The translations under genes were made by a program, and so were the position numbers. The notes under the pieces are model-generated. The model did no database searches, was not told the origin of the DNA, and was given only the letters and a program-made list of their open reading frames with translations. Of a stretch of 64,000 bases of DNA, positions 27,229-36,772 are shown piece by piece (positions within the stretch are counted from its first letter, which is position 1; each line of letters starts with the position of its first letter). Origin of the DNA: Verrucomicrobiaceae bacterium (GTDB lineage Bacteria; Verrucomicrobiota; Verrucomicrobiia; Verrucomicrobiales; Verrucomicrobiaceae); assembly GCA_027490195.1 (NCBI GenBank), contig JAIXYN010000098.1, forward strand, positions 61,666-125,665, in the 5' to 3' direction.

Positions 27229-27254
27229 GTTCACGTACGACCTCGCTATTCGCC

Positions 27255-29528
27255 ATGAAGTTCATCCATTCCGCCGCGCTGTGGCTCTGTCTCGCGGCCA
27301 CTTCCCTCGCCGCCACTGCGCCATCACCAACGCAAAAGGCCGCAGCCGAACTCGACCTGTTGCTCGCATCCCATTGGCAGTCCGCCGGCCTCAAGCCAGC
27401 CGAACCCGCCTCCGACGAGACCTTCCTCCGTCGCATTTACCTCGATCTCGCGGGCCGCATCCCCACCTCATCCGAGACCCTCGCCTTCCTCAATTCCAAG
27501 CAGCCCGACAAACGCGCCGCCCTGATCAACGATCTGCTCGCACGCGAGAGCTACGTCTCAAACTTCTACCACTTCTGGGCCGACATCCTCCGCCTGAAGT
27601 CGCACTTCGTAAACACCGCAGACGTGGTGCCTGCCGCCTATGCCAGGTGGATCAAAGACAGCCTCCGTTCCAACAAACCCTACGATCACTTCGTGCGCGA
27701 GCTGCTCTCAGCCAAAGGCTACTGCTGGGAAAACGGGGCCATCGGTTACTACGCTCGCGATCCCGAGATGCCGCTCGACAACATGGCGCTCACCGCGCGC
27801 ATCTTTCTCGGCACCCGCATCGAATGCGCCCAGTGCCACGATCACCCCTTCGACAAATGGAAGCAGACCGAGTTCTACCACCTCGCGGCCTACACCTACG
27901 GCAACAAGCCCGTACAAGAAGCCCTCTCCGGTGTGCGCGATGAATTCAAGGCCCGCGAAAAGGTCATCCATGACGACTTCCTGCGCGAGAAAGCCGCGTC
28001 CACAGACGGCGGAAAAGCGGCGGAGCAGCGCAAAAAACAGCGCCTCGATGCCATGGAGTTCCGCCCCGTGCTCAACCTCATCCGCCAGGGCATCGGCCAG
28101 TTGCTGAGCCCCATCGGACTCGACCGCAAACAGGACGCCGTTTTAAAACTCCCCTTCGATTTCAAACAAGAAGACGGCAAACCCGGCGATGTCATGCCAC
28201 CGCGTCCCATCTTCGGCACCGCACCCGATCTCACCGCAAGCGCAGATCGCGCCGAGGTCTTCGCCCGCTGGGTCACGTCCCCGGAGAATCCCACCTTCAC
28301 CAAAGTCATCGTCAATCGCCTGTGGCGGAAGATGTTCGGCGTCGCCCTCATCGAACCCCTGGATGAACTGCGCGACGACACCAAGGCGATGATTCCCGCC
28401 GTCGAAGCCTCCCTCGAAAAGCTCATGATCGAGCAGCACTACGACATGCGCGCCTTCCTGGCAGTCCTCGCCAACACCCGTGCCTATCAGTCCGTCGTTG
28501 GTGCCGCTGAGTATGAGCGTGGCACGATCTACCATTTCCAGTCACCCGTCCTGCGCCGCATGACTGCCGAACAGGTGTGGGATTCCATCGTCGCACTCGC
28601 CAACCACGAGCCCGACGCCCGCGACCTCGCTCGCGAGACCCGCGACGAACGCCGCATCGCCGTCTCCCACATGGTTTGCGATGCCTACCTGAACTTCGAC
28701 GGCAAGCAGCTCGTCGATCTCGGCTACGCCCAGCTCGCCCACGAGAAAGACATCCAGCAGCGCGAGGAAGTCGTGCGCACCGCGCTCATCGCTGCCAAGC
28801 GCCAGGGCGACACCGCACGCGACATCGAGCTCCGCCGCGCAGGTGGCGTGCTGGAACGCGAGCGCAACGAGTCCTTCATCAGCGAGTTCCTCACCCCCAT
28901 CATCAACCAGCTCGCTGCCGCCAAGAATGGCCCTGGCTCCAAACCCGTCACGGACGAGACCTACAAGATGAACCCCAACCCCCGCGTCCTCGCCGTCGAG
29001 ACCTGGCGCAAGATGCACGTTCCCGGCTACGGCCCCGCACCCAAAACCGCTGCCCAGATCGAAGCCGAAGCCACCGCCGAAAAGCAGCGCCTCACCGCCC
29101 TCGCGAAACAGCTTGGCTACTCCGACAAAGACAGCGCCAGCTTCATCGCCTACTGCGACCGCGCTAAGTCCACCTGGCTCCGCGCCAGCGAACTCGACAG
29201 CCCCGCCCCACGCGGTCACTTCCTCCGCACCATGGGCCAGAGCGACCGCGACTTCGTCGAGAACGCCAACCCCAACGTGTCCATCCCCCAAGCCCTCGCC
29301 CTCATGAACGGAGATCTCATCTCCCCCACTGGCATCCTCTCACCCTACTCACCCCTGATGCAGGCCATCAGCACCGCCAGCGATTCCGTCGATGCCGTCT
29401 GCCTCACCCTCCTGTCCCGCCATGCCTCAGACAGCGAGAAGCGCTACTTCGCCTCCCAGGAAAGCCAGGACATCCACCGGCTCATTTACGCTTTGCTGAA
29501 TTCCAAGCAATTCATCTTCATCCAGTAG
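27255..29528 (+). CDS. DUF1549/DUF1553 domain protein, exported
   Basis: A protein of 757 aa with a signal peptide (MKFIHSAALWLCLAATSLAA). The DUF1549 domain (about residues 30-240) includes ETFLRRIYLDLAGRIPTSSE and CAQCHDHPFDKW, a CxxCH motif resembling haem c attachment. The DUF1553 domain (about 330-750) includes ANPTFTKVIVNRLW-like text and ends SRHASDSEKRYF. Unlike many relatives it lacks an extra N-terminal cytochrome or carbohydrate-binding module. It is the obligate genomic partner of DUF1501 proteins. ATG 27255 begins the signal peptide. Confidence 0.88.
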   Translation: MKFIHSAALWLCLAATSLAATAPSPTQKAAAELDLLLASHWQSAGLKPAEPASDETFLRRIYLDLAGRIPTSSETLAFLNSKQPDKRAALINDLLARESYVSNFYHFWADILRLKSHFVNTADVVPAAYARWIKDSLRSNKPYDHFVRELLSAKGYCWENGAIGYYARDPEMPLDNMALTARIFLGTRIECAQCHDHPFDKWKQTEFYHLAAYTYGNKPVQEALSGVRDEFKAREKVIHDDFLREKAASTDGGKAAEQRKKQRLDAMEFRPVLNLIRQGIGQLLSPIGLDRKQDAVLKLPFDFKQEDGKPGDVMPPRPIFGTAPDLTASADRAEVFARWVTSPENPTFTKVIVNRLWRKMFGVALIEPLDELRDDTKAMIPAVEASLEKLMIEQHYDMRAFLAVLANTRAYQSVVGAAEYERGTIYHFQSPVLRRMTAEQVWDSIVALANHEPDARDLARETRDERRIAVSHMVCDAYLNFDGKQLVDLGYAQLAHEKDIQQREEVVRTALIAAKRQGDTARDIELRRAGGVLERERNESFISEFLTPIINQLAAAKNGPGSKPVTDETYKMNPNPRVLAVETWRKMHVPGYGPAPKTAAQIEAEATAEKQRLTALAKQLGYSDKDSASFIAYCDRAKSTWLRASELDSPAPRGHFLRTMGQSDRDFVENANPNVSIPQALALMNGDLISPTGILSPYSPLMQAISTASDSVDAVCLTLLSRHASDSEKRYFASQESQDIHRLIYALLNSKQFIFIQ

Positions 29529-29668
29529 GAATAACGCCAATCCGGCGGTGGTGCCGGGGGGGTGCTGCCGATTTGGCATAAAAATGGGGTGGGCACTGGG
29601 GAGTGACAAAGGGCGTTTTTTTGTGTCGGATTCGGCAATCTTGCAGGTTGGTTGCGTTTGTGGGGGTG

Positions 29669-29726
29669 TTTTGGTAAAAGATTTAGGGGTAAAAAATTTC
29701 AGAGTGGGGATTTGGAATTCCTGATG
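29669..29726. repeat. Right arm of ~58-bp inverted repeat bracketing the DUF1501-DUF1549 operon
   Basis: Begins TTTTGGTAAAAG and ends GGAATTCCTGATG. It is the reverse complement of 25651-25709 apart from a few differences and one length change. Confidence 0.6.
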
Positions 29727-29809
29727 GACACTGATCCGGCCAAGGAATGGTGATGGGACGTTTGTTTTTGCCGCAGTGGGGCAGAGAGGCAGAGGAGGTA
29801 GATTTTTTT

Positions 29810-29891
29810 AACCACTCATTGGACACTCATGAAGGCATTCAGAAATTTAGGGTTCTGGTATTAGCGTCAGATTAGTGTTCGATTAGTGGTT
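29810..29891. repeat. Iterated hairpin, copy 1
   Basis: AACCACTCATTGGACACTCAT at the left pairs imperfectly with AGTGTTCGATTAGTGGTT at the right, with the GGCATTCAGAAA segment in the loop. The left arm is shorter than in copies 2 and 3. Confidence 0.55.
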
Positions 29892-29954
29892 CTAATCTGG
29901 ATGTTTCGTCGAGGGTGCACGACCAACGAATCATGGCCAGAACCGGAGGTTTTT

Positions 29955-30050
29955 AACCACTAATCGGACACTCATAAGACACTAATAAAGGCATTCAGAA
30001 AATTCTGATTCTGGATTTATTAGAGTCAGATTAGTGTTCGATTAGTGGTT
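29955..30050. repeat. Iterated hairpin, copy 2 (best preserved)
   Basis: The left arm 29955-29988 and right arm 30017-30050 are 34 bp each and pair at 29 positions by my count. Left starts AACCACTAATCGG; right ends CGATTAGTGGTT. The loop is 28 bases. Sequence after the right arm (GTTTCGTCGAGGGTG, CGAATCATGGCCAGAACCGG) is also shared with copy 1. Confidence 0.65.
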
Positions 30051-30270
30051 CGAATCTGGGTGTTTCGTCGAGGGTGCCCGACAAACGAATCATGGCCAGA
30101 ACCGGAGGTTTTTAACGGCTGATAAGACGCTGATAAGACGCTGATAATGAATCAGAAATCCCGGAATCTTTAACCACTCATCGGACACTCATAAGAGACT
30201 AATTAAGGCACCAGAATGCAGAGTTTTTAACCACTGACTGGACACTGACTTCACACTCACTGTCCAGAGT

Positions 30271-30581
30271 GGATCAACCACGGAACACACTGAATACACG
30301 GAAACCCGGATGGGCGGACGGGATGGCGGGGTGAAGGCCGGAGATTTGGTATAATGATTGGGGGTAAAATGATTTCAGAAGTGGGGCGGGACGCGACAGC
30401 GGGGCGAAGGAGGGGGTGATTTTGGATGGGGAGGTGAGGGAGGTGTGAGTGGCTTTGGTCGGTGCAGAATTTTGCACCGCTGAGATTTGGAGTACGCAGA
30501 GATGAGATTTTGAATCTGCAGTCTCTGGGGCCGGACGGGACAGCGGGGAGAAGAGTTTTTAACCGCTGATATGACGCTGAT
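30271..30581. repeat. ~310-bp direct repeat, copy 1
   Basis: Begins GGATCAACCACGGAACACAC and ends GCTGATATGACGCTGATA. It matches 30966-31289 nearly throughout, except for 13 bases (around CCAGGGGACGTG) that are absent here. Confidence 0.7.
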
Positions 30582-30607
30582 AATGAATCAGAAATCCCGG
30601 AATCTTT

Positions 30608-30797
30608 AACCACTAATCGGACACTCATAAGACACTCATAAAGGCATTCAGAAATGTAGGTTGATTGATTCGCTGCGCTCACCCTGCGGGCTCCTTGTGG
30701 TCGTCTGTTTGCCTTCGGCTATCTTCGCTTCGCTACGGTTTACTTCGTTCGGCTCTGGATCTTTTATTAGCGTCAGATTAGTGTTCCATTAGTGGTT
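30608..30797. repeat. Iterated hairpin, copy 3 (loop enlarged)
   Basis: Arms 30608-30641 and 30764-30797 match those of copy 2. The loop has grown to 122 bases by insertion of a GC-rich segment containing TTCGCTGCGCTCACCCTGCG and CTTCGCTTCGCTACGG. Confidence 0.55.
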
Positions 30798-30965
30798 CAA
30801 ATCTGAGCATTTACAATGCGGATGAGCACGAGCAGACCAGAGTTTTTAACCACTAATGGCCACTCATGAAACACTAATAAAAGGCATTCAGAAAATACGG
30901 ATTTGAATTGACCCCAGAGGCCGAGCCGAGGGCACAGAGGGTTTGATGCAGACATTCACCGGATT

Positions 30966-31289
30966 GGATCAACCACGGAAAACACTGAATACACGGAAAC
31001 CCGGATGGGCGGACGGGATGGCGGGGTGAAGGCAGGAGATTTGGTAAAATCATTGGGGGTAAAATGATTTCAGAAGTGGGGCGGGACGCGACAGCGGGGC
31101 GAAGGAGGGGGCGATGTTGGATGGGGAGGTGATCCAGGGGACGTGAGGGAGGTGTGAGTGGCTTTGGTCCGTGCAGATTTTTGCACCGCTGAGATTTGGA
31201 GAACGCAGAGATGAGATTTTGAATCTGCAGTCTCTGGGGTCGGACGGGACGGCGGGGAGAAGAGTTTTTAACCGCTGATATGACGCTGA
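30966..31289. repeat. ~310-bp direct repeat, copy 2
   Basis: Begins GGATCAACCACGGAAAACAC. It includes the CGACAGCGGGGCGAAGGAGG and GATCCAGGGGACGTGAGGGA segments, also found downstream of Avs-like copy 1 near 19350-19405. Confidence 0.7.
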
Positions 31290-31373
31290 CGAGACGTTGA
31301 TCAAGGCCACTGAGTGGATCAACCTCGGAGCCGATCGAAGCGAATCAACCCACTGTTGGAGGCGAGAGCATGG

Positions 31374-34300
31374 TCACAATTCCAAAATTTGGTTTTGAAT
31401 CTCAACTGCGGTGGAAACCTGTCGAGAGGCAAGGTTCAAAGTTAAAGTCTTGAAAGCCTTTAACGCTTCAGGCCGTCGGCGGATCGTAGAAAAATGTTTT
31501 TGCCACGCACATCGCAACAAACTTTCGAAATGACCACGCCCCGTTGTTTGTTCCCAAAAATAGGAACTGGCACTTTGCCAACATGGATTCAGCCATTCTA
31601 AAGCATCAACGAGAAGTTGGTCGCCCGCGTCACTGACTACGAAAGCTGCGAAAGCGGACTGATCATGAGGATTTTTTCCTATCGCCTTAACATGGCGCTC
31701 GAAGAGGTCATGCAGAGCAGCCACGAGCGGTATATGATCTTTGTCTCTGACTGACGAAACTGATTCGCCGTAAAAGAAAAGGTGTTTCCACACTTCGTCT
31801 TGTCGATGTCTCAACTCGCCATTCCACTTTGGTGAGGCGAAGAGATGCTCAATCATAGCTCGCCATATCGGGATCAACTCAGCCACGCGTGCTGGTTCTG
31901 ACCGTATGGTTTCGATCAAAACGTCGCTCAAAAAAGAAGTGATGTGATGATGAGCAGCCGGAGGCAGATCGAGGATTGGTGTCCATAAGGCTCGTTGTTC
32001 TTCTGGAGTGCATTGGAAGAGTCGAGAAGCGACGATTTCGAGAATCTTCTCATCGACTTTCCACATCTCGTAGGGCCATTCCTCTTCCTCATCGGCGTTT
32101 CCGCTCGTGGGTAAAGTTCTGAGGTAAGATGCGAGCATCTCTCTACAAATGCCAAACCAGTGTTTCCGTTCATCACTGTCGTGGGCTTCAGACAACTTAG
32201 GAAGAGAGCCAAACACGGCTAGTATGACAGACATGTCCAATCCATAATCCCGACGTCTCCGTTCTTTGTGATTCATTATTCCTTGGTCTGAAGCGACAAC
32301 AGGAGGAAACGGTTCTTCGGTTTCGATTGTCTTCCAGTCGTCGGACCACTTCGGACCATACGCCCACGGCCACAGCCAAAGAAGCAACCGCCTCCACCAA
32401 CGTCGCCGCGTGAACATCGGCACCCACTTTTGAAACCATTGATCAATTAGCTCGGGCTGTGGCCTGAAGCCTTCTAGTTGTGCCCTCCGCCTAACAACCG
32501 CAAAGGAAAGGACAAGCCCTTCAAGCTCGTGAAATAGCCCGCTAAAATTGTGACGCTCCCAAAATGCTTCCTCGAATAATCGCTGGATTGTTCGATAGCG
32601 GTAAGAAGCTACGAAACCTGCGACGATGCTTCGCCATTCTTCATTGTTTGGCGCGCGAACACAGCATTGCACAGCACTCCGAGCAAGAAAGCCTTCGCAA
32701 TCGTCATGGGTGTCATCCGCGCCGAAGTAACTCACTTTAGGCCTATCGTTTAAAAGCTTTCGAAATTCAGCTTCTACCCACGGCCGACGTGCGGCATCGC
32801 GATCTAACCAACCGCCGCCCAAGCATAAAAGGACAGCAATCAAACCGGCACGAGCATGACGATGGTCTCTAAGAGACGAAGCGAATTCATCGCCAGCCCC
32901 CCATTCTTCAGTGGCTTTTTCATAAACAGCCCAATTGTGGAGTTGATCCCAAATCGACTTGCACTGTTCCTCGTCCAGATTCGATCTCCTCTCAAGCATG
33001 TCGCTGCACTGATACGGCAGCATCAGAAGTGCCCTCTGATGTAACTGAGCCTCCTCTGCATGCTCGTCGCGAATTTCTTTCGGCTGCTCATATTGCCAGC
33101 CTGTGCTCCCATCCTCAAAACGAACATTTTTATAGTTGGATAGATCAAACGACGCAGCCCAGCGAATCAGTGGAAGTTTTTCATCTGAATTATCAGGAAG
33201 AGCGGCAGCTTTATTACGCCATGCGCTGGCAATCTCGCCAAATAAAGGCTGGAAGTTTTTACGAGTTACAAACAATGCCTGTGCAAATTCCAGTAGACTA
33301 GTTCGTCGACCAGGAAGATTGTCCCATTCCCGCCGAAGATTGTTCATAAACTCCCCGTCGTGTGGCCAATATCCGCCACCTGTGAATTCCCCTACTATTT
33401 GCATATCAAGCAGATAGAGTTCTCGAATGAAAAGGAGTGGTTTTAGTTCTTCTAGGAAAAGTTCGGGATGACGTTTTCCGAGGGAAATTAGCAGACCTGC
33501 AAAAGCAAGAGATCTACCATTTTTGTAAAGAGAATGGACTGGCAACTTGATTGATTCTTTTTTTATTATGAGTTCTTCCAGCCATTTTTCTAGCGCCATT
33601 AATGCACAAGTCACTGCTTGCACAGTGTTCATGTTAAATCGAAACCATCCGTATATTTGACGATTGCCGCTCCATGCCGCCTCTTCTTCATCAGTGGGAA
33701 AGTTCAAAAGTGTAGGTTTGTCATCGTACGGCCACCAGTCAGCGTATCGCTCAGTAGCGAAGTTCGTGAGTTCAATGATGAGATGTAAGGCAGGTGTCCA
33801 GTTCTCCTTGAGGAATTGAAGAAACGGACCTTTAATATAGCTTGCCGGATACATGCGGTCGGCTTCAAAAGTGAACCCGTAATTGTCTATGTTTGTGCCA
33901 TGGTAGTCTTTTGAATAAAGAGTCCGTTTCGGCCAATCCAGCAAAAAAGCCATCGTTGCATCGCACGCAATGGCTGGGGAATTCCTAAAAAGACGGATGG
34001 AAGATCCAACTTCGAACCATGCATGGAAGAAATCGCGGCTAGTTGCACGCGCCGGCCCCCCCGGCCAGCATGATGGGGGCATTTCAACGTAGGAATCACC
34101 GCCATACATGCTACGCGACTCACTCCATTCTCCCAACCACGAGCCTCGAACTTCAGGTGTGGTATCACCATCCTCCCATGGCGCAATGCCCGCAGCTTTG
34201 GCAACCAGTTTGGCCACCCTCTCGGGCGACTGTGTCGCTGCGCATAAAGCGCCCAAATAAATCGTTTTTCGCGAGTCGTTGCCCCCTCCCAAGGAGCGAG

Positions 34301-36647
34301 AGCCTGAGTCGTGGCGATATTTCCCGGCAATTTCGCGGCGAAGTTCCTTTTCTGCATTGAGGACGACCAGCCCTGCAAGTTCTGGCCATCTCCACTGCAT
34401 ATAGTCTTCCATCCGAGCCCACATCTCCGCGATCTCGCCAAGTTCGACTGGAACCATGTCGGTCACCTGTTCTACGTGGGCCGAAAGAAACGTAACTATG
34501 GGAAGCCATGTCCCCAGCAAGGGCAGCCGATAGCGGTCGGCTGCTGCTTCAGCTGTCTTGGCATTAATCCCCGCGCACCGCTTTTGAATTACGGGATCTG
34601 GAATCGTTGCCACAAGCATCAAGCGCCGAATCAGTCGGCAAAGCAGCCAACCACTTTGATCGAAAAGATCGGAAGATACTTCCGCGAGCACATGCGCCGG
34701 ATTCACGGAGAAAATTATACCTTCGAGCCATGCGTCTATAATCTGTAGATTTTCGGCTGACGGCTCGTCTCGCGAGTTCGCAACCTCTCTGGCATTATTC
34801 AAAAAATTGCGCCACTGATCGAGGTCGGCTACGCGATCCAGAAGATGCTGAGATAACAGGCGGACAGCCCTGAGCCACGGAGGGTTTTCAGTATGACTCC
34901 TGATAAAGTTTAACTTATCATACCCTAGCCCCCTCAGATGCATCACGCGCGCCCAATCCGCCAGGAGGTCATGCTCGAAACGTAAAAGCCCATCTTGAGT
35001 GCGCTTTAGAACACGGTTTCGAATTAGCTTGTCGGCTGCTGCTTCTGCCCCTGCCACGCTGTCTGCTGGAAGTTCGGACCGAAGTTCGTCCGCCATGAGG
35101 CTAGCAAGGTCACGAGCAACCCGTTCCTCAGCGCTAATTGTATTGTTTCCACGAACTTGCTGCTCCCACCACCACTCAACTAGGTCTGCCTCACCAGCAA
35201 TCGTTCGATTTTCAACAAGTTGCCCCGAGAGAAGGACATCAAGCATCTTTGGAATGGACAAAAATCCACGAAGCTTCGGCTCTGCGGCGAGCTTAGCCAC
35301 GGTTGTCGAGGCAGCGCAAACGAGGTCAAAATCCTCTTTCGAAAGGGGACCACATTCCACTTTTGTGGTGAGACTCGCGTGTCCCGCCAAATGTTTGACG
35401 AGCCCAACGCTGACGCGGGCCCAATCAGGTGTTTGGCAAGCCAGAATTATCGACCACGGTGAATTCTCAATGCCGGTGAGAACCGATATGAAGCGTGCAA
35501 TGGCGAGGAATGACGCGGGTGCCATACAGGCTTCGAACGCATCAATGACAAGCAAGGCAGATGTTCGCCGAGAGCGTGCGAGGGTTTCCAAAAGATCAGG
35601 AATTGCAGAATGAAGGAGGCTGAAACGGTCAGCCTTTATCCAGACAACTTCAGCTCCCGCTGCTTGAATATCGGTGGCATATACCTTGATCATAGCGCTC
35701 TTGCCCGAGCCAGAATCCCCGAGTACGTGACATGCACGAGAATCAGAAATAGCGGCTCGTAACGAAGCCTCCTCAGCTTTTCTCGGTAATTTGATGTTCC
35801 CGGTCAACGAGGTTTCGATCTCCTCCATGCCCTCCCTCGAGAATTTCCGAATTGCTGCCCATACCGCTGTGTCGCAAGGATCGTCCTGAAGGTCGAATTT
35901 GTGTCGAACCTTTGCAGAAATACCCGCGCGGGTGAGCGCGCCGCCTGCTATACGCATTTCTTGTGCGATATCGCACAGCCATTGCCAGAGATCTTTGGCC
36001 TTTTCTTCATTCTGGTGGTCTGGCCGAAGTGAGTCACGACAAAGTTTGAGGGCTGCTGTCTCGCTTTGAGAAACTGTTGCCTCGAAGTCGAACTCTCGGT
36101 GGATCAATCGCGCTAGGACATTTCCTGGAAGTCCTTTTGCTGTGGCATCACCAACGTTACGAAATGACTCATAAATTTTGCGAATACTCGCATGGACAAT
36201 CTTTTGGTCGAGTCGTTCCGCATCGATTGAACTGGCTTGTTTGTGTAAGGTGCTCAGATGGTCGGTTACTTTCGCCGAGAGAGGTGCGGATATGTACAAA
36301 AGAAAATCAGATTCGGGTGCGAAAACTGATTTGGCCATTGTGGTCCACATTCCCGCACACAGCTCTGAATCGCATCCGTTGCTGTTCACTAACCGGTTAC
36401 TCTTTACCGAGCCAGCACACCGGATAATTTTTCCATCGCTATTCGGAACGTCTAGCAAGAGATCACCGAATGGTTCCCAGTCGCTGGCTTGTCTCTCCAG
36501 CCGCTGAATTATGCCAAATTTTGCACCTAGCGAATGAACGCCAGCCAGCATTTCACAAAGTAGCACTGCGGACGCCTTGTCTTCGAAGGTGAAGCCCGCG
36601 CCGCTCGCGGACTTTAAACTTGCTGTATGTTGGTTTTCCTGTGACAC
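31374..36647 (-). CDS. Avs-like STAND NTPase with nuclease-like N-terminus (copy 2)
   Basis: A protein of 1757 aa, collinear with the gene at 19555 and nearly identical in its first 190 residues. It keeps E22 (FTFEDKASAVLL), D62 (FGDLLLDV), the unusual SVK in AGSVKSN, Walker A GDSGSGKS, Walker B ALLVIDAFE and LRFEHDLLADWA. The main structural difference is an Arg/Trp-rich insert of about a dozen residues (RRRWWRRLLLWLWPW) at roughly residue 1410, replacing ASGGRG in copy 1. It also starts at GTG. Homology between copies extends about 22 bp past the stop and about 80 bp before the start, so a whole module was duplicated. Antiviral function is inferred from architecture only. Confidence 0.7.
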   Translation of the reverse strand: MSQENQHTASLKSASGAGFTFEDKASAVLLCEMLAGVHSLGAKFGIIQRLERQASDWEPFGDLLLDVPNSDGKIIRCAGSVKSNRLVNSNGCDSELCAGMWTTMAKSVFAPESDFLLYISAPLSAKVTDHLSTLHKQASSIDAERLDQKIVHASIRKIYESFRNVGDATAKGLPGNVLARLIHREFDFEATVSQSETAALKLCRDSLRPDHQNEEKAKDLWQWLCDIAQEMRIAGGALTRAGISAKVRHKFDLQDDPCDTAVWAAIRKFSREGMEEIETSLTGNIKLPRKAEEASLRAAISDSRACHVLGDSGSGKSAMIKVYATDIQAAGAEVVWIKADRFSLLHSAIPDLLETLARSRRTSALLVIDAFEACMAPASFLAIARFISVLTGIENSPWSIILACQTPDWARVSVGLVKHLAGHASLTTKVECGPLSKEDFDLVCAASTTVAKLAAEPKLRGFLSIPKMLDVLLSGQLVENRTIAGEADLVEWWWEQQVRGNNTISAEERVARDLASLMADELRSELPADSVAGAEAAADKLIRNRVLKRTQDGLLRFEHDLLADWARVMHLRGLGYDKLNFIRSHTENPPWLRAVRLLSQHLLDRVADLDQWRNFLNNAREVANSRDEPSAENLQIIDAWLEGIIFSVNPAHVLAEVSSDLFDQSGWLLCRLIRRLMLVATIPDPVIQKRCAGINAKTAEAAADRYRLPLLGTWLPIVTFLSAHVEQVTDMVPVELGEIAEMWARMEDYMQWRWPELAGLVVLNAEKELRREIAGKYRHDSGSRSLGGGNDSRKTIYLGALCAATQSPERVAKLVAKAAGIAPWEDGDTTPEVRGSWLGEWSESRSMYGGDSYVEMPPSCWPGGPARATSRDFFHAWFEVGSSIRLFRNSPAIACDATMAFLLDWPKRTLYSKDYHGTNIDNYGFTFEADRMYPASYIKGPFLQFLKENWTPALHLIIELTNFATERYADWWPYDDKPTLLNFPTDEEEAAWSGNRQIYGWFRFNMNTVQAVTCALMALEKWLEELIIKKESIKLPVHSLYKNGRSLAFAGLLISLGKRHPELFLEELKPLLFIRELYLLDMQIVGEFTGGGYWPHDGEFMNNLRREWDNLPGRRTSLLEFAQALFVTRKNFQPLFGEIASAWRNKAAALPDNSDEKLPLIRWAASFDLSNYKNVRFEDGSTGWQYEQPKEIRDEHAEEAQLHQRALLMLPYQCSDMLERRSNLDEEQCKSIWDQLHNWAVYEKATEEWGAGDEFASSLRDHRHARAGLIAVLLCLGGGWLDRDAARRPWVEAEFRKLLNDRPKVSYFGADDTHDDCEGFLARSAVQCCVRAPNNEEWRSIVAGFVASYRYRTIQRLFEEAFWERHNFSGLFHELEGLVLSFAVVRRRAQLEGFRPQPELIDQWFQKWVPMFTRRRWWRRLLLWLWPWAYGPKWSDDWKTIETEEPFPPVVASDQGIMNHKERRRRDYGLDMSVILAVFGSLPKLSEAHDSDERKHWFGICREMLASYLRTLPTSGNADEEEEWPYEMWKVDEKILEIVASRLFQCTPEEQRALWTPILDLPPAAHHHITSFLSDVLIETIRSEPARVAELIPIWRAMIEHLFASPKWNGELRHRQDEVWKHLFFYGESVSSVRDKDHIPLVAALHDLFERHVKAIGKNPHDQSAFAAFVVSDAGDQLLVDALEWLNPCWQSASSYFWEQTTGRGHFESLLRCAWQKHFSTIRRRPEALKAFKTLTLNLASRQVSTAVEIQNQILEL

Positions 36648-36772
36648 ATGCGAATAAGACTATAAGTATTAAGAAATACAAGTGATACGAAATTTCGAAT
36701 TAATTCCACCACTCTAGGTCGGAGGCGGAATGAGGAGGGCAGACCTACCTACCGAGGGAGCTTAGCCTTCGA

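Larger units (their letters stand above)
29529..31373. other. 1.8-kb repeat field between DUF1549 gene and Avs-like copy 2
   Basis: No gene is supported. It contains three large hairpins with related 34-bp arms, several lone arms (near 30172, 30235, 30846), a pair of ~310-bp direct repeats, and many short relatives of ACCACTAATCGGACACTCAT and CACTGAATACACGG. The + strand becomes G-rich here, the reverse of the region to its left. Confidence 0.65.

Noticed and set aside
26364..27254. Upstream extension of the DUF1549 gene through the DUF1501 coding region
   Set aside because: The frame is an Arg-rich shadow of DUF1501; the signal peptide starts at ATG 27255.
29529..31373. CRISPR array
   Set aside because: Repeats are of uneven length and spacing, lack regular spacers, and no cas genes are present.
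29529..31373. A definite chromosomal origin (oriC)
   Set aside because: The skew switch and hairpins are suggestive, but no DnaA box cluster (TTATNCACA) or origin-linked genes were seen, so it is reported only as a hypothesis.
19555..36647. Prophage or integrative element containing both Avs-like genes
   Set aside because: No integrase, structural, replication or transfer genes occur between 18.5 and 37.5 kb.
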